This document shows positions 8,536 through 17,914 of a stretch of 64,000 bases of DNA, piece after piece. This DNA comes from Natronolimnobius sp. AArcel1 (lineage in GTDB: Archaea; Halobacteriota; Halobacteria; Halobacteriales; Natrialbaceae). The stretch lies in NCBI RefSeq assembly GCF_011043775.1, contig NZ_JAAKXY010000006.1, positions 1 to 64,000 of the forward strand, written 5' to 3'. A program made the position numbers and the translations under genes. The number at the start of each line of letters is the position of its first letter. Within the stretch, counting starts at the first letter, position 1. Below the pieces are notes generated by a model. The model saw only the letters and a program-made list of their open reading frames with translations. It made no database searches and was not told where the DNA came from.

Positions 8536-9672
8536 TCATTCGTCGGTGTCAGTGTCCGTCCCGGCAGTGTCCGTTTCTGTGTGGGTTTTTTCACTCGAGG
8601 ACGCCGTGCTCGAGTCGGTCGGTGTCGATTGGTCGTCGGCAGCGACGTGGCTATCGTGCGATTCTGGATCCGATGCGGGAGCCAGTTCCTGTTCGTCCAC
8701 CGCGAACTGGGCGACACCGCTCGTCTCGTCGAAGACGTGATGGCGGTGGGGATAGGCAAACTCGATATCAGCGGTCTGAAACCGCGTTCTGATCGCGTCC
8801 TGAACAGCAGACTGGACAACGAGTTGCTTGTAGGGATGCTTGATCCAGAAGCGAAGCCGTAACAGAATGCCGTCGTCTCCGTACTCAACGATCGAACAGT
8901 CCGGAGCCGCAGCGTAGCGTGCACTCCCGATACGAATGTCCGGACCACCAGAGATCACCATATCGACATTGCGTGCCGCTCGTTCGGCGTGGCGTCTGGC
9001 CGCATCAAGGTCGCTCTCGTAGGTAATCTCGAAATCGACCGCGATTCGTGTTCGCTCATCTTCCGCGGAGTAGTTGATCACGTCTCGCTCTTGAATTTCG
9101 GAGTTTGGCATCACGATGAACGTATTCTCGAGGGTGAAGATTTTCGTGTAGCGAATCGTGATATCCTCGACAAAGCCGCGATGACCCTCGTCGACAATTT
9201 CGATCATGTCGCCAATTTCGTAGGGTCGATCCGCGAGGACGAAGATCCCGTTGATGAGGCTCCCGACGAGTGGAGCGAGAACGACTGCGATAACTGCAGA
9301 AATGACGGTCACCGAGAGGAAAATTTCGGTCCCACTGAGGCCGAAGACGGCTGCGACCGTGACGAGTGTCAAGACGAGAACGGATATTTTGACGCCGCGC
9401 AGTACGGTCCGCGTGACGCTGGGCCGTTCGATTCGTCGTGCGACCGTGCGTCCTGCTAATCGAACAACGAGATTCGAGAGATACCAACCGACAACGAGGA
9501 CAATAGCGGCAACAGCAAGTTGGGCGATAAACTCAGATCCCGGGAGAACGGCTTCGACAGCCTCGACGATACCATCAGCACCCTCAGCGACCGGATCGTC
9601 AGCACCCTCTTCCGGAGACTCATCGCCCCCATTTCCGGCCGGCTCGTCTTCATCCTGTACGGCCGCGCGCAT
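8536..9672 (-). CDS. MscS-family mechanosensitive ion channel
   Basis: A 378-residue small-conductance channel that would release solutes on hypo-osmotic shock. After a short acidic N-terminus come three hydrophobic segments (about residues 40-62, 85-105 and 112-145). The last is the Gly/Ala-rich pore helix leading to PLVGSLINGIF, followed by the beta domain starting RPYEIGDMIEI and the alpha/beta cytoplasmic cage. The acidic, Ser/Thr-rich tail of about 55 residues is haloarchaeal. Start at 9672 (MRAAVQDEDEP); the frame is open 18 codons further upstream but that part is not acidic. Confidence 0.93.
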   Translation of the reverse strand: MRAAVQDEDEPAGNGGDESPEEGADDPVAEGADGIVEAVEAVLPGSEFIAQLAVAAIVLVVGWYLSNLVVRLAGRTVARRIERPSVTRTVLRGVKISVLVLTLVTVAAVFGLSGTEIFLSVTVISAVIAVVLAPLVGSLINGIFVLADRPYEIGDMIEIVDEGHRGFVEDITIRYTKIFTLENTFIVMPNSEIQERDVINYSAEDERTRIAVDFEITYESDLDAARRHAERAARNVDMVISGGPDIRIGSARYAAAPDCSIVEYGDDGILLRLRFWIKHPYKQLVVQSAVQDAIRTRFQTADIEFAYPHRHHVFDETSGVAQFAVDEQELAPASDPESHDSHVAADDQSTPTDSSTASSSEKTHTETDTAGTDTDTDE

Positions 9673-9760
9673 GCAGACATACTCTGTGCCGTGGTGGTTA
9701 AGGGTTCTGAACGACCACCCTGCCACTTCGCGGAGACAACCCGATTGTGAAAAGAGGTGC

Positions 9761-9786
9761 TACTCAGTACATAATAAATCATTTAT
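9761..9786 (+). promoter_or_regulatory. Promoter and possible operator of the TrmB-family gene
   Basis: A TATA-like run ATAATAAATCATTTAT (9771-9786) ends 24 bases before the ATG at 9810, the spacing of a leaderless transcript. Immediately upstream is TACTCAGTAC, a near palindrome (TACT-N-AGTA, 9761-9769). It overlaps the likely BRE position and could be an autoregulatory site. The TATA call is fair; the operator call is a guess. Confidence 0.5.
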
Positions 9787-9809
9787 CCATCGGGTCCCTG
9801 GCGAGGGAT

Positions 9810-10874
9810 ATGGCATCAGATGAGCTTCGAACGACGGTCGAACGCGTCGGCGACCGCTTCAACCTCGGCGAGTACGAGATCGACGCCTACCTCACTGTCC
9901 TCGAGCAGGGACAACTCACGGCGAGTGAAATCGCGGACCGAACCGAGATTCCACAACCGCGCGTCTACGATACCGTCCGCAGCCTCAGTGATCGTGGCCT
10001 CGTCGAACTCCGTGAATCCCGCCCGATGAAAGTCGTCGCACTCGATCCCGGCGATGCGTTCAACGACGTCCAGAGCTCTCTCGAGCAGATGATCGACGAA
10101 CTCGAGGCCCGCTATACGGCCCCGGCCCGCGAGACCGAAGCCGTCTCGCTGGTCAAATCTCGTTCGACCATCCTGCGCTATCTCGAGGAAGTAATCACCG
10201 ACGCAGAGTACGAACTCTCGCTCTCGCTCACCCCAGATCTCCTGGTTCGTTTCAAGGACGAACTTGCTGTCGCGGTCGACGACGGCGTCAGTATCGACCT
10301 CATCGTGACACCGGCCTCGGAAGCGCCCTCGCCCGAGGAGTTTGACTATCTCTCGGTCGCGACGACCGCTCGAGCGCGTCGTGGGATTACGACGCCGGTC
10401 GTCGCCGTCGCCGACGGCAACTACTCGATTTACGCGACCCAAGACGCCCTTCGCGACGATCAGGATCGCTACGGTGTCATCTTCAACCGCTCGGCGCTTG
10501 GCTTTCTCGTCTCTGGCTTCTTCGGCACCGTCCTTTGGACCACCGCAGAGGAAACACTCTGTGAAGACGGCTCGAACCGCGGCTATCCCCGCAAGTACGC
10601 GACGATCCGACGCTGTGTCAAGGACATCATCGATGACGGCGGCGAGTTCTACGCGACCATCGACGGCCGCGACGTCGAAGTCGGCGGTTCGCGCATCGTG
10701 CGCGGGCGCGTGATGGACGTTTCATTCGAAGTCAGCGAAGAGGTTGCTGCACTCACCCTCGAGACCGAGTCTGGCGAAGAACTCACTATCGGCGGCCGCG
10801 TGGCCGCACTCGAAGATATCGAGGCCCACGAGATCCACATCGGGCGTCACGAACCGCCAACGATCGACGACTGA
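9810..10874 (+). CDS. TrmB-family sugar-responsive transcriptional regulator
   Basis: A 354-residue regulator. The N-terminal winged helix (about residues 15-80: [40 protein letters not shown]) is typical of TrmB. It is followed by a short coiled linker and a large C-terminal effector domain with PLD-like and sugar-binding sections, as in TrmB proteins that bind maltose, trehalose or glucose. It sits directly upstream of the sugar ABC operon on the same strand, so it most likely controls that operon in response to its substrate. ATG at 9810 fits the TATA box. Confidence 0.92.
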   Translation: MASDELRTTVERVGDRFNLGEYEIDAYLTVLEQGQLTASEIADRTEIPQPRVYDTVRSLSDRGLVELRESRPMKVVALDPGDAFNDVQSSLEQMIDELEARYTAPARETEAVSLVKSRSTILRYLEEVITDAEYELSLSLTPDLLVRFKDELAVAVDDGVSIDLIVTPASEAPSPEEFDYLSVATTARARRGITTPVVAVADGNYSIYATQDALRDDQDRYGVIFNRSALGFLVSGFFGTVLWTTAEETLCEDGSNRGYPRKYATIRRCVKDIIDDGGEFYATIDGRDVEVGGSRIVRGRVMDVSFEVSEEVAALTLETESGEELTIGGRVAALEDIEAHEIHIGRHEPPTIDD

Positions 10875-11032
10875 GACGGGTTTCTGGAATGATTTCTGGT
10901 GGGACAGAGTTCGGATTTCAGTGATCTTGGCCGACACGAACACGATTTTGCAGGCGGCTTTGAAACAGGAGCCTGGGGAAGGCCTGGATTACACGCCGCC
11001 GTGTTCCACTGAGCAATTGATAAGACCTGCTT

Positions 11033-11092
11033 AGACAGCCACAGACTGCCGACTGTCTCGATTAATTGCGTATAATCAGGGCCACGATTAAA
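11033..11092 (+). promoter_or_regulatory. Putative control region of the sugar ABC operon
   Basis: An imperfect dyad (AGACAG at 11033-11038, CTGTCT at 11053-11058) is followed by AT-rich TTAATTGCGTATAATCAGG and ATTAAAG, which could hold the TATA box for the gene starting at 11121. A TrmB-type regulator could bind the dyad, but the published Halobacterium TrmB motif (TACT and GAGTA half-sites) is not evident here. Confidence 0.3.
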
Positions 11093-11120
11093 GTCGTTCA
11101 ATCGCGTTGAAAGACGAAGG

Positions 11121-12617
11121 ATGGGCCACGATAAGCAGCAACGAGGGCGTGTTGTGTCTGCTCGGGCCGGTGTTGAAAACTGGTCTCGTCGCCAGTGCCT
11201 CACGGCGGCATCGACCTCGGCAGTGCTCGGGAGTGTTGGCCTCGCCGGCTGTCTCGGCGGTGCACGCGACGAGAGCACCATTGTGATGAGTGGCGATACC
11301 GACTTCGAGGGAGCGATGGACGGTGAAGACGCCGAGACATCCATTCAGGAGGCGCTTTGGGACGCTGGTCTCGACGAGTCGATCACCGTCGAGGTCCAGG
11401 CCAGCGTCGACGACACCGACCAGCGGATGCAAAACTACCAGTCGACGCTGCAAGCCGGGCGCTCCCCACCCGATATCTTCATGATGGACAGCGGCTGGAC
11501 GCTCCCGTTTATCCTGCGCGAGCAGACCACCAGCATGACCGAGGTCCTCCCCGACGACGTCCTCTCGCGCGTCGAAGACGACTATCTCGAGGCCTCACTC
11601 GAGACGGCGCGCCATCCAGAAACCGGTGATCTGCACGCGATTCCGCTGTTTCCGGACTTCGGCTTGATGCAGTATCGCCGCGATCTGGTCGAAGACGCTG
11701 GCTACGACACGAGCGCGTGGGATACCGACCCGCCCAGCTGGCAGGAGTTTGCCGAGGCCGCGGCTGACGCCCGCGACGAAGCCGGCATCGACTACGGTTT
11801 TACGACGCAGGCAGCCGCCTACGAAGGACTCGCCTGCTGTACGTTCAACGAGGTGATGACCACCTGGGGCGGCGCGTACTTCGGTGGTACTGAGACCCTT
11901 TTCGAGGCCGGCGACCGGCCGATCACCGTCGACTCCGAACCCGTCCTCGAGTCGATTCGGATGATGCGCTCGTTTATCTTCGGTGATGACGCGTCGGATA
12001 CGCTCGATGGCTATCCCCAGATCGCGCCATCGACAATCGTCCAGTGGACCGAAGAGGAGTCACTCGGCCCGTTTGCCTCCGGTGAGTCCGTCATGCACCG
12101 CAACTGGCCGTTCTCGATTATGGACCTCGGCGCTGAAGACGAGTTCGGCGAGGACTTAGGCGTCATGGCGATGCCGTACGCGGTCTCCGAAGACGAGGCC
12201 GAATTCGAGGGTACCGGCGGCTCAGCCAACGCACTCGGTGGCTGGCACCTCACGCTCAACCCGAACACCGAACGCACCGAGATGGCCATCGAGGTCCTCG
12301 AGGCGTTCACCCAGGAGGAGGTTATGCTGACCATTTTCGAGTTGTTAGGATACATCCCGCCAGAAGTCGAGTTGGTCGAGGACGCCGATCCGGACGAGGT
12401 CGGCCCCGTCGCTCGCTACGGCGAGCAGATTCAGGAGGCCGCTGACAACGCGATTCCCCGACCTGTGACCGACATCTGGCCGGAACAGGCCTCGGTCATC
12501 GCCCAGGAAATCAACGCCGCCTACCGCGGCGCAAAGACACCCGAGGCGGCACTCGGTGACCTCAGTAACCGCCTCGAGCGAAGCGAGGTCGACGTGGAGG
12601 GGCAGAATGGCAACTGA
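11121..12617 (+). CDS. Sugar ABC transporter substrate-binding lipoprotein
   Basis: A 498-residue extracellular solute-binding protein of the family 1 (maltose/multiple sugar) type. The N-terminus has a Tat motif (SRRQCL) and a lipobox (GLAGC, Cys about residue 41), so it should be exported folded and lipid-anchored. The mature part shows family features such as ARHPETGDLHAIPLF and GSANALGGWHLTLNPN. The sugar is unknown; disaccharides or glucose are usual for TrmB-linked systems. Its stop overlaps the start of the first permease by 11 bases. Confidence 0.93.
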   Translation: MGHDKQQRGRVVSARAGVENWSRRQCLTAASTSAVLGSVGLAGCLGGARDESTIVMSGDTDFEGAMDGEDAETSIQEALWDAGLDESITVEVQASVDDTDQRMQNYQSTLQAGRSPPDIFMMDSGWTLPFILREQTTSMTEVLPDDVLSRVEDDYLEASLETARHPETGDLHAIPLFPDFGLMQYRRDLVEDAGYDTSAWDTDPPSWQEFAEAAADARDEAGIDYGFTTQAAAYEGLACCTFNEVMTTWGGAYFGGTETLFEAGDRPITVDSEPVLESIRMMRSFIFGDDASDTLDGYPQIAPSTIVQWTEEESLGPFASGESVMHRNWPFSIMDLGAEDEFGEDLGVMAMPYAVSEDEAEFEGTGGSANALGGWHLTLNPNTERTEMAIEVLEAFTQEEVMLTIFELLGYIPPEVELVEDADPDEVGPVARYGEQIQEAADNAIPRPVTDIWPEQASVIAQEINAAYRGAKTPEAALGDLSNRLERSEVDVEGQNGN

Positions 12618-13665
12618 ATCAGAGAGTGGCGGCCCCGACAGTGACGAGGGGATTTTGATTGGTGGCGATAGCGAAACCGAACGCGGGCGCAGCGGCAACG
12701 CCGTCATCAACTGGATGGAGAATCTGAGCGAGGCCGCCTACGCCTACCTCCTCTTGATCCCCGCGTTCGCCCTGCTCGCGCTCATCGCGTTCTATCCGCT
12801 GGTGATGACGTTCGTCATGTCCCTGCGCGAGGATCGCACCCGCGGCCTCGAGCCACTGGGCGGCTTCGTCGGCGTCGAAAACTACGTCGACATCCTCACC
12901 GGGAACGCCCGCCTCGCCCGGCAGTTCATGGACGTAACGCTCTCGACGTCGTTCCCCTTCCTCGAGTTTGGCGTCCCGTTGCTCCAGCAAGCGCTGTTCG
13001 TCACGCTCGGCTTTGCGGTGATCAGCGTTATCCTCGAGACGGTGATCGGCTTCGGACAGGCGTACGTGCTGGATCAGGATTTCCGCGGCCGGCGCTGGGT
13101 TCGGGTTGCGATTATCCTCCCGTGGGCGGTGCCAATTGTGATACAGGGGATGATCTTCTTCCTGCTGTTCCAGCCGACGGTCGGTTTCGGCAGTGACCTG
13201 ATGCAGTGGCTCGGCATTTTCGGTGCTGATCCGCTCGCGGACAGTCAGGATTCGTTCATCATCATCCTCGTCGCGGACATCTGGAAGTCGGCGGCGTTCA
13301 TGGCCTTACTGATTCTTGCAGGCCTTCAGAGCGTCGACCGCAGTCTGTACGATGTCGCACGCGTCGCGGGCGCGTCGCCGTGGCAGCGCTTTAAGATGAT
13401 CACGCTGCCGCTGGTGATGCCCGCCCTGCTGGTCGCGATGTTGTTCCGAACGATGGACGCGATGCGCGTCTACGGGCTGATCGAATCGACTGCGGGCTGT
13501 ACGACCGTGCCGTCGCTGACGTGTCTCGTCGTCGAGGCGATGTTCGGCGGGACGCGTATCTATGCCACGGCGGCGGCAGTCGCGTTCATGACCGCACTCG
13601 TGATTGGCCTGATCATCTCGGTGTACGTGTTCTTCTTCCGTGACACCGAGGGAGGGCTCTACTGA
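12607..13665 (+). CDS. Sugar ABC transporter permease, MalF/UgpA-like
   Basis: A 352-residue inner-membrane permease with about six helices after a 45-residue acidic cytoplasmic N-terminus. The EAA loop that contacts the ATPase is visible (VARVAGASPWQRFKMITLPL, around residue 255). The start at 12607 overlaps the end of the binding-protein gene; the longer open frame from 12556 would overlap it by 62 bases and is unlikely. The stop overlaps the next permease start (TGATG). Confidence 0.93.
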   Translation: MATESESGGPDSDEGILIGGDSETERGRSGNAVINWMENLSEAAYAYLLLIPAFALLALIAFYPLVMTFVMSLREDRTRGLEPLGGFVGVENYVDILTGNARLARQFMDVTLSTSFPFLEFGVPLLQQALFVTLGFAVISVILETVIGFGQAYVLDQDFRGRRWVRVAIILPWAVPIVIQGMIFFLLFQPTVGFGSDLMQWLGIFGADPLADSQDSFIIILVADIWKSAAFMALLILAGLQSVDRSLYDVARVAGASPWQRFKMITLPLVMPALLVAMLFRTMDAMRVYGLIESTAGCTTVPSLTCLVVEAMFGGTRIYATAAAVAFMTALVIGLIISVYVFFFRDTEGGLY

Positions 13666-14741
13666 TGACCGACGACACCATGTCACACGACGATACAGCA
13701 GACGACAACGGCGACGACCGATTGGACGACGGCGTCCCTGAACACTGGAAGCACGTACAGCGGCTGGCTGACGGCGGCCAGCCCGGCGGACAGGCCGACC
13801 ACGGCGCGGTGTTCGACGACGACGGCGATGTCGAACTCGACCGCGGCCCAATCGAACGCTGGGCAGCAAACGCGATCAAAAACCCCGAGCGGACCTACCG
13901 TGCGATGTTCTACACCGCGACGATCTTCTTCCTGTTTACGACGCTGTTCCCGTTCTACTGGCTGCTTATGGTCGCGCTCACCCCTGAAGGCCAGCAACAG
14001 GACATCATCCTCACGCCGAACGGCTTCAACCCCGGCGCGTTCATCGAGGTCTTTCAGGTCCTGCCGTTTCACTGGTATATGTTCAACAGCTTCGTCATCG
14101 CGACCGCCTCGACGATCATCGTCCTGGTCGTCGGGAGCCTCGCTGGCTACGCCTTCGGCCGTCTGCAGTTCCCCGGGAAGATCCCGCTCATGCTGTTAGT
14201 GCTCGTGATATCGTTCTTCCCACCAGCGGCCTTCTTCATCCCGCTGAACGACCTCTTTAACACCTCGTTCTTCGCCCTCGAGCCGATCACTGGCGATGGC
14301 ACCCTCTACAACACGCCGGGTGCGATGGTCCTGCCGCTGTCAGCTATCTTCATGCCACTCGCGATTTTCATCCTCACAACCTTTTACAGCCAGATTCCGG
14401 ACGGTCTCGAGGATGCTGCCCGTGTCGAGGGGACCACGCGCCTCGGTGCACTGTTTCGCGTGATCATCCCGCTGTCGGCCCCCGGCGTCGCCACCGCGGG
14501 CGTCCTGACGTTCATCGCCGTTTACAACGAGTTCTTCTTCTCGTTCCTGATGACCGACGGCCAACCGGAGAACTGGGCACCGATTCTCGAGGGGATCCTG
14601 GGTTACCAGGGCCAATACGAGGTGATGTACCACCTGATGGCCGCCTCGAGCATCATCGGCGTGATTCCGGTCGCGATCCTCGTGATCGTGGCTCAGGAAA
14701 AGATCGTGAGCGGACTGACCGCAGGCGCACTCAAAGAGTAA
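13665..14741 (+). CDS. Sugar ABC transporter permease, MalG/UgpE-like
   Basis: A 358-residue second permease. The first 65 residues are acidic and hydrophilic, unusually long for MalG-type proteins, whose first helix normally starts near residue 10-15. Helices follow, with the EAA loop DAARVEGTTRLGALFRVIIP near residue 250. A start at 13680 (MSHDDTADD) is also possible. It overlaps the first permease by one base and is four bases from the ATPase gene, so all are one transcript. Confidence 0.93.
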   Translation: MTDDTMSHDDTADDNGDDRLDDGVPEHWKHVQRLADGGQPGGQADHGAVFDDDGDVELDRGPIERWAANAIKNPERTYRAMFYTATIFFLFTTLFPFYWLLMVALTPEGQQQDIILTPNGFNPGAFIEVFQVLPFHWYMFNSFVIATASTIIVLVVGSLAGYAFGRLQFPGKIPLMLLVLVISFFPPAAFFIPLNDLFNTSFFALEPITGDGTLYNTPGAMVLPLSAIFMPLAIFILTTFYSQIPDGLEDAARVEGTTRLGALFRVIIPLSAPGVATAGVLTFIAVYNEFFFSFLMTDGQPENWAPILEGILGYQGQYEVMYHLMAASSIIGVIPVAILVIVAQEKIVSGLTAGALKE

Positions 14742-14745
14742 CATT

Positions 14746-15933
14746 ATGGCACGAGTTCAACTCGAGAACATCACGAAACGCTACGAGGACGTAACGGCAG
14801 TCGACGACGTCAGCATGGAGATCGAGGACGGCGAATTCGTCACCTTCGTCGGCCCCTCGGGGTGTGGCAAGTCGACGACGATGGAGACCGTTGCCGGCCT
14901 GACGAAACCCACCGAGGGCCAGGTCTACATCGGGAACGACGAGGTCACGAACCTCGCCCCCAAGGATCGAGGCGTTGCGATGGTGTTCCAGAACATCGCC
15001 CTGTTCCCCCACATGGACGTCTTCGAGAACATCTCGTTCGGGCTCCGCCTGCGAACCTACGATGACGACGAAATCCAACGCCGCGTCGAACGCGCCGCAG
15101 AGATCGTCCAACTCGAGGGGATGCTCGACCGGATGCCCGACGAGATGTCCGGCGGACAGCGCCAGCGCGTTGCGATTGCCCGCGCAATCGTGCGCAACCC
15201 CGACGTATTCTTGATGGACGAGCCACTCGCGAATCTGGACGCCAAACTCCGAGTGCACATGCGGACGGAACTCCAACGACTCCACCGCGAACTCGGGACG
15301 ACGATCATCTACGTCACGCACGATCAGGCCGAGGCGATGACGATGAGCGACCGGATTGCCGTCCTAAACAAGGGAAAACTCCAGCAGATCGCGCCACCAC
15401 TGACCTGTTACAACGAGCCAGCAAATCGCTTCGTCGCCGGCTTCATCGGCTCGCCGTCGATGAACTTCGCCGAGGGTCAACTTGTCGCGGACGGTCTCGA
15501 GACCGACCATTTCCGCGTCGATATCGACCCAGCCGACGTTCCCGGCGGTGGAGTCGGCGATTCTGTGACGCTTGGCATCCGGCCGGAAGATGTCCACCTC
15601 GAGCGAGGTGCGGACTCGCTTCCGGACTCAACGGAGATGATCAGCGCACGGACGGACGTCTTAGAGCCGATGGGCGATGAGGTGTTCGTCTATCTGTTGC
15701 TTGCCGAGGGCGTCGAACACTCGATGGAGCAAGACCCCACCGCATCGTCAGACCAGTTGCTCATGAGCGTCACGCCGGATACGGAAATCGCAGAAGGCCA
15801 GGACGTCAACGTCGTCCTCGACCGTTCAAAGATCCATCTCTTCGACACCACGAACGGGGATGCACTTCGACATGGGCTCATAGACCAATCGGCGCACGAC
15901 TCAGACACCACACGAACGGAAGCCGACAGTTGA
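14746..15933 (+). CDS. Sugar ABC transporter ATPase, MalK/UgpC/MsmK-like
   Basis: A 395-residue nucleotide-binding subunit. Walker A is GPSGCGKST (about 36-44), the Q-loop follows in VFQNIALFPHM, the ABC signature is MSGGQRQRV (about 133) and Walker B FLMDEP (about 154). The C-terminal 150 residues are a TOBE/OB-type regulatory domain (LGIRPEDVHLE), as in MalK. It powers the two permeases encoded just upstream. MsmK-like ATPases may also serve other transporters. Confidence 0.95.
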   Translation: MARVQLENITKRYEDVTAVDDVSMEIEDGEFVTFVGPSGCGKSTTMETVAGLTKPTEGQVYIGNDEVTNLAPKDRGVAMVFQNIALFPHMDVFENISFGLRLRTYDDDEIQRRVERAAEIVQLEGMLDRMPDEMSGGQRQRVAIARAIVRNPDVFLMDEPLANLDAKLRVHMRTELQRLHRELGTTIIYVTHDQAEAMTMSDRIAVLNKGKLQQIAPPLTCYNEPANRFVAGFIGSPSMNFAEGQLVADGLETDHFRVDIDPADVPGGGVGDSVTLGIRPEDVHLERGADSLPDSTEMISARTDVLEPMGDEVFVYLLLAEGVEHSMEQDPTASSDQLLMSVTPDTEIAEGQDVNVVLDRSKIHLFDTTNGDALRHGLIDQSAHDSDTTRTEADS

Positions 15934-16042
15934 CTCGACTCGTCGATATTCGTTTGGCGATGGAGCAAAGCATCTCGAGTGCCGAAATTCAATATAGCAG
16001 TGCGTGGTGTATCAGCGTGCAATACGACACACAACGGAACGG

Positions 16043-17113
16043 ATGACAATGGACCGAAGCGATATTAGAACTGGAATCGTTGGCCTCGGGAACATCGGAC
16101 AGTATCACGCCGAGCGACTGGTCGACCTTGACGTACCACTCGTCGGTGGAATGGACGTCGCAACGGAGGCACGAACACGGTTTGGGCGCCGCTACGATGT
16201 CGACGTCTACGAAGACCACCAAGAGTTGTACGACATTGTCGACGCTGTCATCATCACAACCCCAAACAAATACCACGAATCCTATGCTGTCGACGCGTTC
16301 GAACGCGACTTGCACGTCCTCCTCGAGAAACCACTGGCTCACTCACTCGAGAGCGCCGAGCGAATTGCACAGGCCGCCCGCGAAACGGAGAGTCACTGCA
16401 TGGTGGGGTTCAACAATCGGTTTGCAAACACCGTCGAAATCGTCAAAAACCGGACCGAACGCGGCGAGTTGGGTGAGGTCACACACGTCGAGGCCAACTA
16501 CGTCCGGCGGCGGGGCATCCCCGGCCGAGGGTCGTGGTTTACCCGCCGGCAGATTGCTGGCGGGGGCGCGTTGATCGACCTCGGCGTCCACGCGATTGAC
16601 CTCGCACTCTACTTGCTCGACTACCCCGAAATCGAGGAGGTTATGGGCGTCACCCGCAGCGATTTCGGCTCGAGAGAGGAGTACACCTACCTCGAGATGT
16701 GGGGCGAAGACGCCGGTCCAGCCGGGTTCGACGTCGACGACTCTGCGAGCGCGTTCGTTCGCTGTGCCGACGACCGAACGATTGCCCTCGAGGTTGCGTG
16801 GGCGACGAATCGACCCTCGACACACGAGTTCGTCGCCAGTGGGACCGAATCCGCCGCACAATTTGACCTGCTCGAGGGAGACCTGCGATTGTACTCAGTT
16901 GGTCCGGACAAACCGAATCATCTCGAGGATACAGCCATTGAAACGCGCCAGAACGATACCCACCGGGCCGAACAGCGGGCGTTTTTCGACGGCATCGTAG
17001 TAGGCGATAACGGCTACGCCGACAGTGTCGAACAGGCACTGACTGTCCAGCAGGTAATTTCAGCAATCTATCGCTCGAGTGAGATGGGCCAGACAGTCAC
17101 TGTCGGAGAGTAA
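16043..17113 (+). CDS. Gfo/Idh/MocA-family sugar dehydrogenase
   Basis: A 356-residue NAD(P)-dependent oxidoreductase. The Rossmann motif GIVGLGNIGQYHAERL is at the N-terminus and the family lysine is in LLEKPLAHS (about residue 97). The C-terminal sheet domain has GGGALIDLGVHAIDLALYLL. Members oxidise sugars, inositols or sugar derivatives. The position after the ABC importer suggests it acts on the imported sugar or its product. The start could be 16043 (MTMDRS) or 16049. There is a gap of 109 bases after the ATPase, so it may have its own promoter as well. Confidence 0.9.
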   Translation: MTMDRSDIRTGIVGLGNIGQYHAERLVDLDVPLVGGMDVATEARTRFGRRYDVDVYEDHQELYDIVDAVIITTPNKYHESYAVDAFERDLHVLLEKPLAHSLESAERIAQAARETESHCMVGFNNRFANTVEIVKNRTERGELGEVTHVEANYVRRRGIPGRGSWFTRRQIAGGGALIDLGVHAIDLALYLLDYPEIEEVMGVTRSDFGSREEYTYLEMWGEDAGPAGFDVDDSASAFVRCADDRTIALEVAWATNRPSTHEFVASGTESAAQFDLLEGDLRLYSVGPDKPNHLEDTAIETRQNDTHRAEQRAFFDGIVVGDNGYADSVEQALTVQQVISAIYRSSEMGQTVTVGE

Positions 17114-17197
17114 CAGGATCAATCCGAGCCATGTCTTGTCACGGTCGCTTGCAGGTCGTGTCCTTTTGACCCATGCGAACGAACACCACATAGAGCT

Positions 17198-17494
17198 ATG
17201 CGAGTCGAACGAACGCTCGTGCTCGAACTCGAGCGCCACGAGGTAACGGTCGGTGACACAGTCACCGTCCGCGTGCGAGACACGGCGAACAGACCGATCG
17301 AAGGGGCGCGTATCGACGCAGGACCAGGGGTGTACTGGACGGATAAAACCGGCCGCTGTCGGCTCTCGTTTTCTACGCCCGGCTTTCAGAAATTGGTTGC
17401 GAGAAAAGCGGGTACCGACCGCGTCTCATACAATCCGGCGACAGCGCTCGTTCGGGCGCTTCCGCGCTCGAGAGCGCCGTGGCTTGCACGGTGA
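17198..17494 (+). CDS. Small beta-sandwich (Ig/carboxypeptidase-regulatory-like) protein
   Basis: A 98-residue protein of unknown role. Residues 15-70 (VTVGDTVTVRVRDTANRPIEG, then TDKTGRCRLSFSTPGFQKL) read as one beta-sandwich repeat like the carboxypeptidase-regulatory or big-Ig folds of surface proteins. No signal peptide or membrane anchor is seen, so it may be cytoplasmic. It ends two bases before the convergent HalOD1 gene. The domain call is by pattern only. Confidence 0.7.
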   Translation: MRVERTLVLELERHEVTVGDTVTVRVRDTANRPIEGARIDAGPGVYWTDKTGRCRLSFSTPGFQKLVARKAGTDRVSYNPATALVRALPRSRAPWLAR

Positions 17495-17496
17495 GA

Positions 17497-17778
17497 TTAC
17501 GCCCGCTCGAGGGGAGTCAGAGAGACAGAACCGTCGCCAGTGACGGTGACCTCGTAGTCTTCATACTCGAAAACGAGTCGTAGGACTCCGTTTGTCGCCG
17601 ACGATGAGGCGATCAGTTGGTCGAGCGACTCCGGATTGACCGCCGCGTACAACGGGGCATACGCTGGTGGTTCAACCTCAGTAATGCCAACGCCTTCCGC
17701 CCGTGCAACAGCGTCGATGATCGCCCGACTCGGCGTCACGTCGTTAGTGACCGACGACTGTTCATCTGGAGCGGACAT
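17497..17778 (-). CDS. HalOD1 output-domain protein
   Basis: A 93-residue protein made of one HalOD1 domain, a haloarchaeal module of unknown biochemistry. Such modules often stand alone or at the end of signalling proteins. Characteristic parts are SRAIIDAVARAEGV, PPAYAPLYAAVNPESLD and VLRLVFEYEDYEVTVTGDGSVSL. The ATG at 17778 (MSAPDEQ) is chosen; the frame is open further upstream, but that part is Arg/Ser-rich and unlikely to be coding. Confidence 0.85.
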   Translation of the reverse strand: MSAPDEQSSVTNDVTPSRAIIDAVARAEGVGITEVEPPAYAPLYAAVNPESLDQLIASSSATNGVLRLVFEYEDYEVTVTGDGSVSLTPLERA

Positions 17779-17914
17779 ACGGAACACTAACAGGGATATT
17801 CTGATAAGGATGCCGGCAATTCGCATTCGGAGAGTCTGGTCTGCCCTGCAACACGACAGTGAACGATACTGGCTGGGATAGTCGAGAGACGCCACACAGC
17901 CCCTGAGCCTCGAG

